From: Fistulifera solaris | Taxonomy: Eukaryota > Bacillariophyta > Bacillariophyceae > Naviculales > Stauroneidaceae | Assembly: GCA_030295235.1 (NCBI GenBank) | Contig: AP026136.1 | Coordinates: 434,001-498,000 of the forward strand | Direction: 5' to 3' | Length of the DNA: 64,000 bases | Shown here: piece after piece, positions 22,672-34,146 of the stretch | Position numbering within the stretch: the first letter of the stretch is position 1 | Layout of the letters: each line of letters opens with the position of its first letter | The notes under the pieces: model-generated | Seen by the model: only the letters and a program-made list of their open reading frames with translations | Told to the model about the DNA's origin: nothing | Database searches by the model: none | Program-made: the position numbers and the translations under genes

Positions 22672-23138
22672 TTAAAATAAAAATTATCCAATTCGGAAAG
22701 TGCCTTTCTTGGAGGTCGCGCTTTAATACAACGTAGAGAATTGAGAACAAACTTGTGATACTGCAGAACTAATGATGGTAACGGTTTTTCTGTAAACAAT
22801 GATGTCAATAATAGAGGAGTGAGTTGCGCGTTGTGGCGGTGCATTTTTTTTAAGACGGTGCAATACCAGGTACCGGTACCAGGTACTTTTGTAAATCCAA
22901 AGTAATCCGCGTTGCGACAACAAACGAAGTCCAAAAATAATACTCCGTACGGAGTAACGTCGAAGGGGCGAAGATGAGTTTTCATTTTATTTGTTGAGAA
23001 AAGGACTCTTTAAAAGGGAAACGTTAACTATCCCTCATCCATAGCTAGTCTCGTAAGCTTTGCTGGTATACCTTCTTTTCTTCTCACTATTTAATAAGAC
23101 TTGCAAGCCTTCAGGCTCAAAGAAATGCTAATTAAACA
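22672..23138. promoter_or_regulatory. Divergent promoter region with GTACC and TACTCCGTA palindromes
   Basis: A spacer between the acetyltransferase (minus) and Ycf34 (plus). It contains a near-perfect run of GGTACC palindromes at 22866-22887 and a perfect 16-bp palindrome TACTCCGTACGGAGTA at 22941-22956. Both words recur upstream of other genes in this window. Regulatory function is inference. Confidence 0.4.
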
Positions 23139-23636
23139 ATGATCATGCTGAAATATCTATCAATCGGAACACTTGCTTTCACGCTCGACACTTTGCAATC
23201 GTTTTGCATTCCTCGAACCACCACAAGGAAATCATCTCTTTCCATGTGCATTTGCATTGACTGTGCACGTGTGACCGACTGTGCGGCATACCATTTCGTC
23301 GAAAGCAAACATGAGCAACCACATATGAACGAAAATCCCCAATTCACACCCCGCGACGGAAGTCCGACCATTCATGTCAATGTGCGAACACACCGCAACA
23401 ATGAGGAGATCCAGCGTATATGGAAGGAACATAAAGAAGAAACGAAGCTAGCGGAAGCCAAAGCTGGAGACACGCAAGGAGAGTTACGCGGTGAGACGGT
23501 ATACGACATGTCTCCTTCCACCACCATCGAGTACGATGTAGTAAAATGCGCAGATTTTGTGGAGGATAAGGGATGTTGGGTGCGGAATATGCCGGAAGAA
23601 ATAAGAAAAGCCAATCCAAATTTCGTTCCGACCTAA
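23139..23636 (+). CDS. ycf34: Nuclear-encoded, plastid-targeted Ycf34
   Basis: An intact 165-residue frame. Residues 1-36 are a leader: hydrophobic signal core (YLSIGTLAFTLDTLQ), then SFCIPRTTTRKSS, a Phe-led basic transit start typical of diatom plastid proteins. The mature part is Ycf34: C37-x-C39-x2-C42-x5-C48 followed by YHFVESKHEQPHMNENPQF, P.I.VNV, and the conserved end EYDVVKCADFVEDKG ... NFVPT. Ycf34 is encoded in cyanobacteria and in red-lineage plastid genomes; in Synechocystis it binds an iron-sulphur cluster and affects photosynthetic pigment and complex formation. Here it is in the nucleus, an endosymbiotic gene transfer with an acquired import signal. No intron. It converges with eIF1A. 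Confidence 0.92.
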   Translation: MIMLKYLSIGTLAFTLDTLQSFCIPRTTTRKSSLSMCICIDCARVTDCAAYHFVESKHEQPHMNENPQFTPRDGSPTIHVNVRTHRNNEEIQRIWKEHKEETKLAEAKAGDTQGELRGETVYDMSPSTTIEYDVVKCADFVEDKGCWVRNMPEEIRKANPNFVPT

Positions 23637-23782
23637 ATTGTGCGGAAAAGAACCATACACACACTCAATACAGGAATGGATAAAGAGAACGGCAATCAGG
23701 AAAGACTTTGTCTTTGTACACATACACCAAGTTAGTGTTTCACTCTCGTGCTTTAATTTTAGTCTTCCATTCTTCGCTTAGT

Positions 23783-24412
23783 TTAGATATCATCAAAATC
23801 AATACCAATATCATCATCATCCGCATCACCCGCCATAGCCATGTCCACTGCCGTTTCATTGATTCGGGCCGTCTCGGGAAGTTCTCCATATTGTTTCAAG
23901 TTACGTGCTTCATCAGCCGAATACTTGTGTATAATATCCACCTTTTCGTCTTGAAAATCACGTTTCGCCACTAGTACAATATCACCGGCTGTAATCCATA
24001 CCTTCTTTCGCATTTTGCCACGAATGTGGCCTAGACGAGTCACACCATCAAAGCAGAAACATTCACATCGTCCATTTCCCAACATTTTGACTACTTGGGC
24101 GTACTCTTGGCCTGAAGAAGTGAAAAGTCAGACGGATTAAAAAGGGAAAGAATACATAAAAATAGGGGAGCACCTTAAATCGACACCTACCATCTTCCTT
24201 GAATTCAAGTTCTCGCTTGCTTTCTTCGCCGTCACCTTTTCCCCTTCGTCGGTTCTTTCCTCCGTTTCCTGAGAATTAGAAAAATGAAAGATGCCGTGTT
24301 CGTCAGTAATTAGGTTTCTTACAGACGAAGACGAGCGATGCTCCTTAATAAACGAAAAGGAGCTGTAGCATCAGGAACAATGCTCTCTTCACGTACCTTT
24401 CGGTTTCGGCAT
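23783..24412 (-). CDS. Translation initiation factor eIF1A, three exons
   Basis: Exons 24412-24397, 24268-24191 and 24111-23783 give 140 residues, the normal eIF1A length. Exon 1 encodes only MPKPKG; exon 2 the basic tail [14 protein letters not shown]; exon 3 the OB fold with [28 protein letters not shown] and [15 protein letters not shown], then the acidic C-terminal tail [14 protein letters not shown] that contacts eIF5B. eIF1A stabilises the scanning 43S complex. Introns of 128 and 79 bp have consensus ends (GTACGT and GTAGGT donors). Intact. It is divergently paired with ribosomal protein eS8, so two translation genes share one roughly 500-bp spacer. Confidence 0.96.
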
Positions 24413-24909
24413 TTTCTTCTGTCAATATTACGAGCAAGACAAAAACGAGCCCCAACTATTTAATCCTTTGCGACAAAATATATACCTTTCGTTGGTGCTG
24501 GTGTCCTCTACAGTCCGACGCTGATGATTCGCTATCATGGAGCACTCGAACTCGAACGCCGCACGTCTTTGATAGACGTTCTCGGCCTCGTGGTGAAGAA
24601 AAACACAAACCGCACCGCCATCTTGCGCGGTTGCGCGTTGCTTAGGGGGGCGGCTACGTCTGACCTTAGTAAAAGTAGAATCATCTACATTTTGAGTCTA
24701 TAGTATTCGTGTACAAAAATCATAGTACTACTCATTCACCAAACTCCTTACCTCGTTACTAAAAAACAGAAGCTACGGCAGACCAAGGCGAGGACCGAGA
24801 AGGAAACAATTGAGAGCAATCAGCAACAAGTTAGCGGAACACCGTTGATAATCAAAGCAGTTTGTTTGTATCCAGTTGTTCATTAATTGCTAAATAAAGA
24901 AGAAGAGCC
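24413..24909. promoter_or_regulatory. Shared spacer of the divergent eIF1A and eS8 genes
   Basis: About 500 bp between two highly expressed translation genes in head-to-head orientation. No gene is visible. No clear TATA box stands at either side. Bidirectional promoter activity is inferred from the arrangement. Confidence 0.4.
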
Positions 24910-25518
24910 ATGGGTATTACACGAGAAGGCCGCCACAAGCGTCGCGAAACCGGTGGACGTCGCGAAAAGTTCCGCAAGAAGCGCAAGTTCGAACTCGGTC
25001 GTCAACCCGCCATGACCAAGATCGGTGAGGCTCGCATCCACCAAGTTCGTGGACGCGGAGGTAATCCCAAGTTCCGAGCACTCCGATTGGACAGTGGTAA
25101 TTTTTCGTGGGGTACCGAAGTGTGCACACGAAAAGTTCGTGTCTTGGACGTTTCGTACAACGCCTCAAATAACGAGTTGGTCCGCACCAAGACTTTGGTC
25201 AAGGGATCTATCATCGTGGTGGATGCTCACCCTTTCAAGGACTGGTATGAGTCACACTATGGTGTGAAGATTGGATTAAAGAAGAAGAGCGAAGAAGCTG
25301 CTACTGTGGATCTTTCCGGAAAGTCGGAGAAGACCGCCGCCAAGCTCAAGGCTCGTCAAGCCAACCGCACTTTGGAACCTGCTTTGGACCACCAGTTCGC
25401 ATCTGGTCGTCTTTACGCCAAGATTACCAGCCGACCGGGTCAAACTGGACGCTGCGATGGATATATTCTCGAGGGCCCTGAACTTGCCTTCTACATGAAG
25501 CAAATGACGAAGAAATAA
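24910..25518 (+). CDS. 40S ribosomal protein eS8
   Basis: An intact single-exon frame of 202 residues, the typical eS8 length. It begins with the invariant [17 protein letters not shown] and contains [45 protein letters not shown] and the closing [20 protein letters not shown]. It binds 18S rRNA in the body of the small subunit. The ATG sits in a strong context (AGAGCCATGGG). No frame break, unlike many neighbours. Confidence 0.97.
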   Translation: MGITREGRHKRRETGGRREKFRKKRKFELGRQPAMTKIGEARIHQVRGRGGNPKFRALRLDSGNFSWGTEVCTRKVRVLDVSYNASNNELVRTKTLVKGSIIVVDAHPFKDWYESHYGVKIGLKKKSEEAATVDLSGKSEKTAAKLKARQANRTLEPALDHQFASGRLYAKITSRPGQTGRCDGYILEGPELAFYMKQMTKK

Positions 25519-26013
25519 ATTTCCAAATAAAATTAGCAGTTTGTTTTTAACTACTCAATTCACACATTCGCTGCGTCGATCTATCCTTTCGGTCCGAGTA
25601 GTGAGTGTCTAGACGTATCAAAAATCCAATTGTTCTCCTTAGAGTTAGGTCAAGTAGAGGTGATGAAACTACCATAGCAGTGAAATACTGTAAGGTTAAC
25701 GTTACGGTAATGATTCATGATTGGAGCCACGTTATAATATTTAGTCACGGTCACAAGCCGAACGCAGAACAAAAAAAATGGAACAGCACACGCAATGGGC
25801 CATGGGATGATTCGATTCGTATACAATTAGAATCAAGACATAAGCAATAACACGGATCACCGCTCATTGACAATCAGCGACAAAAGAAACGAGCTGATCG
25901 TGCGAAGTTAATTTCTTCGTATTATTGACGAAATTAGTCACCGAAATTCTTTCTCGGCTTGTTAATTTTTCTGTTGTTGACATTTTTTGCCGCAAACTTT
26001 CGAGCGTTCGAAG
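25519..26013. other. Intergenic stretch, no gene seen
   Basis: About 490 bp between eS8 and ATG3. I see only the 3' side of eS8 and the upstream region of ATG3. Confidence 0.4.
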
Positions 26014-27032
26014 ATGACTTCGGAATCCGGAACAGTGATGGGAAAGTTGCGTGGCTGGCGAGAGTATATGGCGCCTACTTTGAAAAAGACGGCTTTCCTT
26101 GAGAGAGGGGTCTTGACGCCAGAGGAGGTAAGAACACGAACCACGAAGGCGATGAGAAGTAGACTACCGCGTGTTTGTGTTTCTCATTTCAACCCTTTGC
26201 GTCTAGTTTGTACGCGCGGGAGACGAATTGGTATTTCGATGTCCAGCTTGGAGTTGGGAACGAGGAACAAATCCTCCCAAATCATATTTACCCGAGGACA
26301 AGCAGTTTTTGGTAACTCGCAATGTCCCCTGTCCCACCCGCGTCTCAGATATGGAAGCACAGCTTGGTCTCATTCAGCAACAAGCGCAAAACAATGACGA
26401 TGACGACGATGACTGGCTTGTGTCTACTCTGGTGAAGCAACATCCTTCGTCACTGGAAGATGAATTTGATATTCTAGATGAAGAGGGGGAAGTCGTGAAA
26501 AGTTGTCCGAATGAGGAGGAAGAAAAAGCCTGCAGAGGAGGAGGGCGACGAGTATGCAGACATGGCGGATTATGAAGACAAAAATGTGCTGGTGGACGAC
26601 GATGCTGCCGCTCCAGCGACGGCTGGCGATACAAATTTGTTAAAAGTGAGAACCTACGATCTCAGTATCACCTACGATAAATACTACCAAACACCCCGCG
26701 TGTGGATGGTCGGTCGTTCGGCCGAGGGTCAGCCACTTACTGGAAAAGAAATGATGGAAGATGTTATGACGGACTACGCCAACAAGACGGTCACGATTGA
26801 AGTGCATCCTCATGTCAGTGGCCCTCATGCCTCCATACACCCGTGCAAGCATGGAAAAGTGATGAAAACAATTGTCGACAATTTAATGGCCGCACAGCAG
26901 CAGACAGATGGAAATGAAGAAGCAGGGCCGTCTATCGAGATGTATTTGTTTATCTTTCTCAAGTTTGTGAGCAGTATCATTCCAACGATTGCTTACGACT
27001 TTACAATGGAGGTGAACACGGGAATGAAGTAA
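26014..27032 (+). CDS. ATG3: Autophagy E2-like enzyme ATG3, frame break
   Basis: ATG3 transfers ATG8 to phosphatidylethanolamine during autophagosome growth. Exons 26014-26127 and 26207-27032 are joined across an intron with GTAAGA donor (79 bp, phase 0), giving [14 protein letters not shown]. Seen in order: the amphipathic N-terminal region ([20 protein letters not shown]), [29 protein letters not shown], a long acidic flexible region, then [19 protein letters not shown], and the E2 active-site Cys in ASIHPCKHG, followed by [21 protein letters not shown] frame change occurs in the A5 run 26523-26527 inside the acidic loop; one A fewer restores [17 protein letters not shown]. The gene is otherwise perfectly conserved, so a consensus error is likelier than loss. 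Confidence 0.92.
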
Positions 27033-27422
27033 CTATTTTTTGGTAGCTAATTGATGACATCAAGTTGATAGCAGTGCGTCGGGTCAAAGTAAATGAGCGA
27101 GATGCTGTAACTTTACCTAGTGTGTTCTTTGCTTGCTTCGCGCTAGTTTCATCTTCATACCGGTACCCATTCTAGATACTTAAAACGTGATATGGAAGAT
27201 TTGGTTTTTCGTGACCATCAACACGAGACAAAACAAACCTCGACCTGAACATGGTGCGCATGAAACAAAGTAAAAGCAGTCATTCTCTTTCACCTACCAA
27301 TCAATGCCCGCAGATAAGATTTACCAGAAAGAAGCTATTTGCCTGCATGAATTGTACAAGTTCATTTTAATACCTGATCGATAAGACCGACTCCTCGACA
27401 CAGAAAATTTTTCACTCTTCAC
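27033..27422. other. Intergenic stretch, no gene seen
   Basis: About 390 bp. An ACCGGTACC word near 27160 belongs to the recurrent GTACC motif set. Otherwise featureless. Confidence 0.4.
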
Positions 27423-29043
27423 ATGTGGCTGAGCTGGATCGTCTTTCTCATTTTTCCTTCATCAACGCTAGTCCAATCCTTTCATTTAATTCCAAGACAC
27501 AGCAGATACGCTTATCAGAGAACAGTTGCTATAGACGAGCAATCGCAGAAGACACATCACAAAAATAGACGCACAAACCACAAGGTTCGTGGCTTACTCG
27601 ATCATGTTCTGAATCGATTGAATCATGAATGGGATGAAACAAAATGGTCTCGATTACGTAACTACTTGTATCGCAGTCAAGAAAAGTTGACCGAAGATCA
27701 AGTCAAAAACGTGTTGGATTTTTTATTGCAGCATTTGGAAGAAAAAGATGCAGCTCTTGTTTTGCAACAATCTCCTAGAATACTGCGTAAAAACGCCAAG
27801 ACAAGTCTAGAACCGACCTATCAGTTCCTAAAGGAACTTTACGGTGAATCGTTACTTTCTATGGCTTTGAAACGAAATCCAGATCTTCTTCTTACTCGTG
27901 GAGCTGGTTATGACGGGGGAGTCTTGGAGCTAGTAGAAGTCTTTCTTGCGGAAGAGCTAGCTTTGAGTCAACGACAAATCGCGACCATCAAAAAAGACTT
28001 TCCCGTCCTTTTCCAGACGCCTGTGTCAAAATTGCTCTCAACAGTCTACCTGTTTCGCACTCGAATGGAGCATCAAACGCGCGAACAAGCCACTGCTGCA
28101 ATTGCTAAATTGATGTTACTTCATCCTCAAGTATTCATTTTGTCAGTCGAGAGCATAGAGCATCGGATTGAATTCCTCGTCAAAGATTGCGGTTTAGACA
28201 CGGACTCTGTAGTTCGAAATGCGGGGTTCCTGTTGGGACTGTCAATAGAGGAGAATCTGGAACCGAAATTGAAATTGCTCTTGCAGTATATTCCCAACCG
28301 AGAAAAGTTAGCCACTGCCTTGAAATCACATCCACAGATTCTTGGATTAGCGCAAGATAATTTGCAAGCAAAGGTATCGTACTTTGATCGAATTGATGCG
28401 GATTGTTTCGGAACGCATCCATCTTTCGCTCGTGACGACTCTCTAGCCAGCCGCATTCTCATGAGAGCAACACCAGTTCTTTCTCTTAGCCTGAAAAAGA
28501 ATATTATACCGAAGATTGACTTTCTCGCTAAAGTATGGGGCATTGATGATGTCGCAGCTGATGCTCGTCCACGTATAGCATCGTTAGATACATCCCCTCG
28601 TTCGCCCAGATTGTCGCTTTCCAAACAACTTCGACAATACCCAAGTATTCTCAGCCTGAGCCTGGAGGGGGAACATACGGCCCACAGCCGAGTTTTATAA
28701 TCGAACAAATTACATTGAATTGGACAGTAACTGGAGGTTGCAGCCGTGGTCCGTCTCTCTCAGGGGTCGTGACTTGGCCGCTTCGCTACCCAATCGCTTA
28801 CTACCTCGATGGCATTTCTTTCACTCTAAACAAGTTTCAACAGAAGACCGCAATACACAGCGTGCAATGCAAAAAGGCCTTTCATTGCATATTCTTGTAT
28901 CGGCCACGGACACTATTTTCTGCGATGAATTCAATTTTGATACGACGGAGTATAGCGTATTCAAACGTGAGGCTATTCCGCGCTTGAAGTTCAGCTCCCA
29001 ATTTGACACGTGGATCAAGACAGGGCGACCCATTGATGTATAA
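27423..29043 (+). CDS. Plastid-targeted mTERF-like protein, frame break
   Basis: About 535 residues. The N-terminus MWLSWIVFLIFPSSTLVQSF then HLIPRHSR is a signal peptide with a Phe-led transit start, indicating plastid import. The body consists of repeated two- to three-helix MTERF units with the spaced LxxxP pattern: VLQQSPRILRKN, ALKRNPDLLLTRG, LMLLHPQVFILS, ALKSHPQILGLA, ATPVLSLSLKKN and LRQYPSILSLSLE. MTERF proteins bind organelle nucleic acids and act in transcription, rRNA maturation or splicing. The frame changes in the G5 run 28667-28671; one G fewer continues as SLEGNIRPTAEFYNRTNY and then a C-terminal part of about 100 residues. No intron. Confidence 0.85.
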
Positions 29044-29256
29044 GCCTGATTTTCCTACAGACAATGTAATAATAAATTAGCACGGATTCAATGAACCTAG
29101 CTAGGCGACAGCAAAGCACACCTAGTTTTCTGCTAACCTTACCTCAAAGCCAAACACCAGTACCACAGCGACGTTTTTGAATTTTGTCGTCACAAAAAAT
29201 AATTATCTGTCGTCGCAATCCGCAAAACATGACAACATTTTGAATGACCATGTACC

Positions 29257-30478
29257 ATGGTGTCTCTGAAGATTGTGCTGATAACATACGAGTTCACATA
29301 TAGCCCGTTCAGCGGAAATGGCATCCTTTCTCGCAGCCTGGTGCAGTCTCTCCAAGCGACTGGAGCTGAGATTACTGTTTGGTGTTGTCGTCCACATGCC
29401 GATGATCGCCTAGAAGAATCAACGTCGAGCTGGACATCCATTCCGCTAACCCTCCCAGCCGATGCGCAATGGAAACGTTTAGACCATGAGTCAGGATGGA
29501 AGCATTTCTCGTTCTCCAATCTTTCAACTAAAGCGCAAGAGCAGCTGCTGCAAGCCATTAACCGTGCCGATATCCTCGCCTCAGTTGACTGGACTGGAGC
29601 TTACGCGCTGAGATCTTTACCAGGCCCCAAAGTAAAGCCAACAATCTACTTTAATTACAGAGTTTTTGCTCAGGGAGTAAAGGATTTTGAAATGCAGAAG
29701 TGGTATAATCAAATGGAAATCGAAGCTCTTCAATCAGCAGACCTAGTCGTCGCGCTTTCGCATCGTGACAAGATGACTTTGATGAAACTGGTAAATGAAA
29801 AGGAGGTTACAGTCCTGTTACCTCCCCCTCCGTCAAGATATGGTGGCGTTGACGACACAAATTAAACCAGCACCACTACCTCCAGAGCTTGCATGGGTTC
29901 AATCAAAGTGCTTAGTGACATGCGTCGTTCGACTTTCGCCCGAGAAGGACGTCATGCGTTTCGTTTCATTCCTTGAATCGGTGCAAGATTTATTAAAGCA
30001 ACTAAAATGGACAGTAGTTCTTGTTGGGGCTCGGGCGGATCCGAGTTATGCAGATGAAGTGGAATCCAGATTACTTGTAGTCTGTCCCAACGCAGTTATT
30101 TTGACTCATTCGTTTCTCTCCCCGGCAACAATGGTATCTATTTACCAAAGAGCCGTTTTTAACTTTCACCCCTGTGTATATGACGCCTATGGAATGACCA
30201 TCATTGAGGCGGGGGCTTGTGGAGTTCCGTCAATCGTCTCGTCTGAAGGCGTGGGGGCATTGGACCTATTAGGAGATAGCTGCATTCCAGTTAAGATGAC
30301 CCATCATGATGGACTTAGCTTAGACACAATAAAAAAGATAAGGCGTGTCCTTATGGATGCATCAGAGCTGGAACGTATTGGGACGTCGGCAAAGAGCAAG
30401 GCTTTACAGTGGGATGAGCAAGCCTTCGGCAAAGCACTATTTTCATACATGAAGCTCAGAAATCCCAATGATTCGTAA
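29257..30478 (+). CDS. GT4-type glycosyltransferase, frame break
   Basis: About 406 residues with two Rossmann-like halves of the GT-B fold. The N-terminal half starts KIVLITYEFTYSPFSGNG and holds the acceptor side. The C-terminal half has CVVRLSPEKDVMRFV, TVVLVGARAD and the donor-binding E-x7-E region AYGMTIIEAGACGVPSIVSS, typical of retaining glycosyltransferase family 4. No signal peptide or membrane segment is obvious. The frame changes in the C5 run 29824-29828; one C fewer reads VTVLLPPLRQDMV and continues. The sugar and acceptor are not inferable. Confidence 0.85.
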
Positions 30479-30614
30479 ACAAGCAGCTTGCTTGAATAAT
30501 AGAACTCAAAAATAGATGAATAGAAGCAGTGAATGTAATACTTTTCTGTTGTCTTTCGTAACTTATGGATAATATGTGTACTTGGCAGCTCCAAGGGATT
30601 GTAAAAGAAATATC

Positions 30615-32085
30615 TCAGCGACTAGACGTTCGATTGTCAGTGATAAGGGTGGCAGTTTCATCAAATGAATACTGAGAAGAGCCGTGATAAGGTGACGGTT
30701 GCTCTGGTGAGTCCCCATCTTCGGCACCAGACCACGACTGCTCCGAGCCCGAGCCGTACGATTCATCGTCTTCGTCGTCGCTGTTTTCGGGCGTCTCTTG
30801 AATGGTCGCCATTTCCGGTACGCCACTCAAGAGCGCCTTTCGCTTCTTCTTTTTACGTCGTCTACGAACGGTCTGACCCGTCGATGCAACAGTTTTGGCT
30901 GGACGCGTTCCAGGGGGTAAAGGCGGCAGTAATGTGTCACCGGACTGCGTGTTGTCGCCGGCGGTTGCTAGATCAAATGGATTTAGAGCTCCGACAGGCG
31001 TAAGACTGCTCGCAGCCGCAGCAAGTGCAAGAACGGCAGGATTTTGAAGCATTGCCGGGTCAGTCTTGTTGCCACTATCCATCAGCATCGGGGCATCTGA
31101 ACCGACCTCTTCCATGGAACCACTTTCGACATCATCAAAAATCGAGTCGGCAGATAGCGTCGGTAATTGGTTCTCTTCGTCTTCTGATTTTTCGAAAGAA
31201 TCTGTTTCGGCCAGCATAGGCTGGCTCTTGGTCGAGAGCGGTACTTGGCCATTTCGACTATCGAAATCAGCGTTTTCCGAGTCAACTTGCTGGCTGTTGA
31301 GTTCGGAAGAGTCCGATTGGCGCCTTCGTCTTGTGACGAATAAACCGACCGCTACAATCAAAGCCAATGCAATCGGAATCACGAGGACGAGAGGTAGCAT
31401 GCCAGATGAGCTGTCGCTACTCTGAGGGTTTTGGGTTTCTCTATCCTCATCTTCCGCTACAAGATTGTAAGGGTTATCCGTACTTTTCCCCACAAAATAG
31501 GTTTGATAAATAGAGCCAACTAAGGTGTTTTGGGAGTCGAGTTCGACGCGTAAGTGGTACATCATGTAGTCTTCAATGACGCTTGCACTGGGTCCTGTAT
31601 AGAAAACGTCCATTTTACCACTCATCGCAAAACATATTAGGTTGTTCCTAAGGCTGTTAATGTACTGACACTCGCCTGTTGAACAATAAGTTCCGTTAGT
31701 CATGAGGCAAAATTACAGAAGTATCGTTAAAAGAAGCCAAAGAGTACCTACCGACAGGATGAAGCGTGTCTTTTTCTCCACTGGTCAATCCGACCACTTT
31801 GTGAAGGCCGGATCCACCACTTTGAAGCCAGGGATCTTCCGATTGCACCGACAAGTCACAGCTTCCAACTCCAGTAACTTCGTTCATACGCCGCAACATT
31901 CCGTATTCAACATCTGGTAAATCTTGCCATTGTACCTCCGGAAAGGGTTCGCCCGGGTCGGGCAAGGCAAATTCATAATCGTATTCCAGCGAGAGCTTTT
32001 TCACGTCTTCGGAGCTATCCTCGCACAAGACGCTATAAAGGCGGCCATCACGGTATTCCTTGGCGGCGGGCAGAGAAACCGACAT
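30615..32085 (-). CDS. Single-pass membrane protein, unknown, two or more exons
   Basis: Exons 32085-31752 and 31675-30615 are joined by a 76-bp intron (donor GTAGGT) in phase 1. The N-terminal half carries a few cysteines (SVLCEDSS, GSCDL, GECQYIN) and looks extracellular; one strong membrane segment (LPLVLVIPIALALIVAVGLF) is stopped by RRRR, and a 250-residue acidic, Ser-rich cytoplasmic tail follows, with RRRRKKKKRK near its end. This is type I topology, yet the first exon seen has no signal peptide. An acceptor-like AG directly before ATG 32085 suggests an upstream signal-peptide exon in 32090-32390. No known family. Confidence 0.7.
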
Positions 32086-33145
32086 GCTGTTGAATTCAAA
32101 CGGGTTACTTGTCTTTCAATTGCGATCACTATGTGATCAAAAACACAAAAGAAGTTTCCGCGTCGTTTGTGCAAGATTGATCAAATGCGAAACGAGACGT
32201 TGCGAAAGAGGAAAAACTCCGAGGATCGACATTATGTGCAACGGCTTCGCGGCATTTCCCCATGTGACGGAACGTGTCGCAATCCATTTAGGGAATCTGA
32301 GTACATAAAACAATAGTGTCGCTTGGAATCTGCTAAACACGTCAATCATAACCACTCGCCTATAGCACACAATGTATCGATCCACGCGAGCCGGCTCAAA
32401 TCACAACGAACAACCCTCTATGACGAATATAGGCTAATTTGTACGCTGTCAGCTGGATTGCATTTCAACGTATCGTGTCTGAGCGATCCTGGATCAGTCC
32501 CACGTCCCACTAGTGGTACGGTTAACACAGTGTCGCCGCTAAAACAGATCTAACTCCGCTTCATGCTTTCCATTTTCCACGATTTTAATCGATTCGGATT
32601 CATGCAGTCATGTATCCAATACTTCGATGGAATTGTTCGCAGCGGGTATCTGTGACATGTTTGTCGTATTCCCAGCGTGTCTTTACATCGTCGAAACTAC
32701 CAGATAGCTTTCTCCAGAAGACAACATGTCTATTTAAAATTATTAGACACGGCTATTCGCACTATTTTGTGAATGTTGCAAGTTGGGGCAAGTCTTCCGG
32801 CCAAAGTCTCATATTTTCAACTTTCTTCGCATTCAATTTACTGTATTCAATGAGGATAGGATACCTAGCCTAAACTTCTGTTTTCTTGTTAAGAATAAAT
32901 GTTCTTTCCATGTCTCGAACTCTAGCTCGAGGTAAACGTAAAAGGGCTTCTTTCCTTTTCGACAAGGTAGAAAGCGTAGGTTGATATGCAACAAGGATAG
33001 CGTTTATGTGAGGGAAGAAGATGGTGCTGCTCGGACGAGGTTTCACTTTTTCACGTTTTTTTTGATAACAAAGTGAAAGATTGCTCCTTGATCGATTCGG
33101 CACCTTATCTTTGCCATTGACTTTGATTCAGCCCTTACATTCAGC
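32086..33145. other. Intergenic stretch between divergent genes
   Basis: About 1.06 kb. The left part may contain a missing 5' exon of the type I membrane protein (minus strand). The rest shows no gene, RNA or repeat that I can support. Confidence 0.4.
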
Positions 33146-34030
33146 ATGGGGGTTATGCTCGTCCACTATTTATGTACGGTCATTCTGTGCGGCGCATCGA
33201 ATGGGTTCTTCGTCGTCAGTCATACGTCGCGTCTCAATCCAATCGAGTTTTCCGCCATCCGAGGTCCGCCGATGGAAACCAAACCCGACTACGAAGCCAT
33301 TGTTGGGCCACTGGGTCGGGCGGTCGACAATTTCTTTCTGGATTTGTTTCGTCAAAGCTGGAAGAAAATGTTGGCTTCGGTACCAATGAAACTGGATATG
33401 CCGCCATCATTGATTTAACATCTAAGCTCAATGCCCGATATTCCGATCGAAAAGAGATTCAACGACGTGCGCAGAAAACATTAATTGACTTGTTTCCATC
33501 CTGGCTACCGGGTTCTTACGCAGTTCTCTTTTCAAAGCCTCTTCCGAAGGTAAACCTATTAAGTGTTTTACTGATTTCTGGACGAGTCGTCCACTCACTC
33601 TCTCGTACGCCAGTTTTCAGCGAGAATGAACGCATGGGCGACATGGTGGGCCGGAACTTGGCTGATGGGAGAATGCGAAATCAATGATATCACCGCAGAT
33701 GGAGGAGAGCCCGGTCCGGCGCAAGGCTTACTTGTCAAACGCTGTCGGTTTCTCGAAGAAGCCGGCTGTGCATCTGTTTGTGTGAATAGTTGCAAAATTC
33801 CTACGCAAAACTTTTTTCTGCAAGAAATGGGACTACCGTTAACCATGGAACCGAACTATGAGACCTTCGAATGTCAATTTTCGTTTGGGAAGACACCAAC
33901 GCCCGAGACAGAATTGGATGCCATAGGAACTCCCTGTCTCATGCGATGCCCGACAGCTGGTGCGCTCCGTGAACTTCATTCCAAATCACCCAATGATTCC
34001 GAAGTAACAAGTCAATGTCATTTGATGTAG
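33146..34030 (+). CDS. D27-like carotenoid isomerase, plastid-targeted, frame break
   Basis: Exons 33146-33549 and 33614-34030 (64-bp intron). The leader MGVMLVHYLCTVILCGASNG followed by FFVVSHTSRLNP is a signal peptide plus Phe-led transit start. The body matches the DWARF27 family (DUF4033): GYAAIIDLTSKLNARY, then KRCRFLEEAGCASVCVNSCK directly followed by IPTQNFFLQEMGLPLTMEP and FECQFSFG, all D27 C-terminal hallmarks with conserved cysteines. In plants D27 isomerises all-trans to 9-cis beta-carotene, the first step towards strigolactones; diatom substrates are unknown. The frame changes in the A4 run 33365-33368; one more A reads SWKKNVGFGTNETGY. Confidence 0.88.
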
Positions 34031-34146
34031 CTTAGATAGATTGAAACAAATAAGTAAAACCGATAGAATTTTACAGAAGTGTTGAGTTAGCCAAGGGCTG
34101 ATATCGTTCTCATAAATTCTAATAATCGAATTTAATGTTTTGAGAA

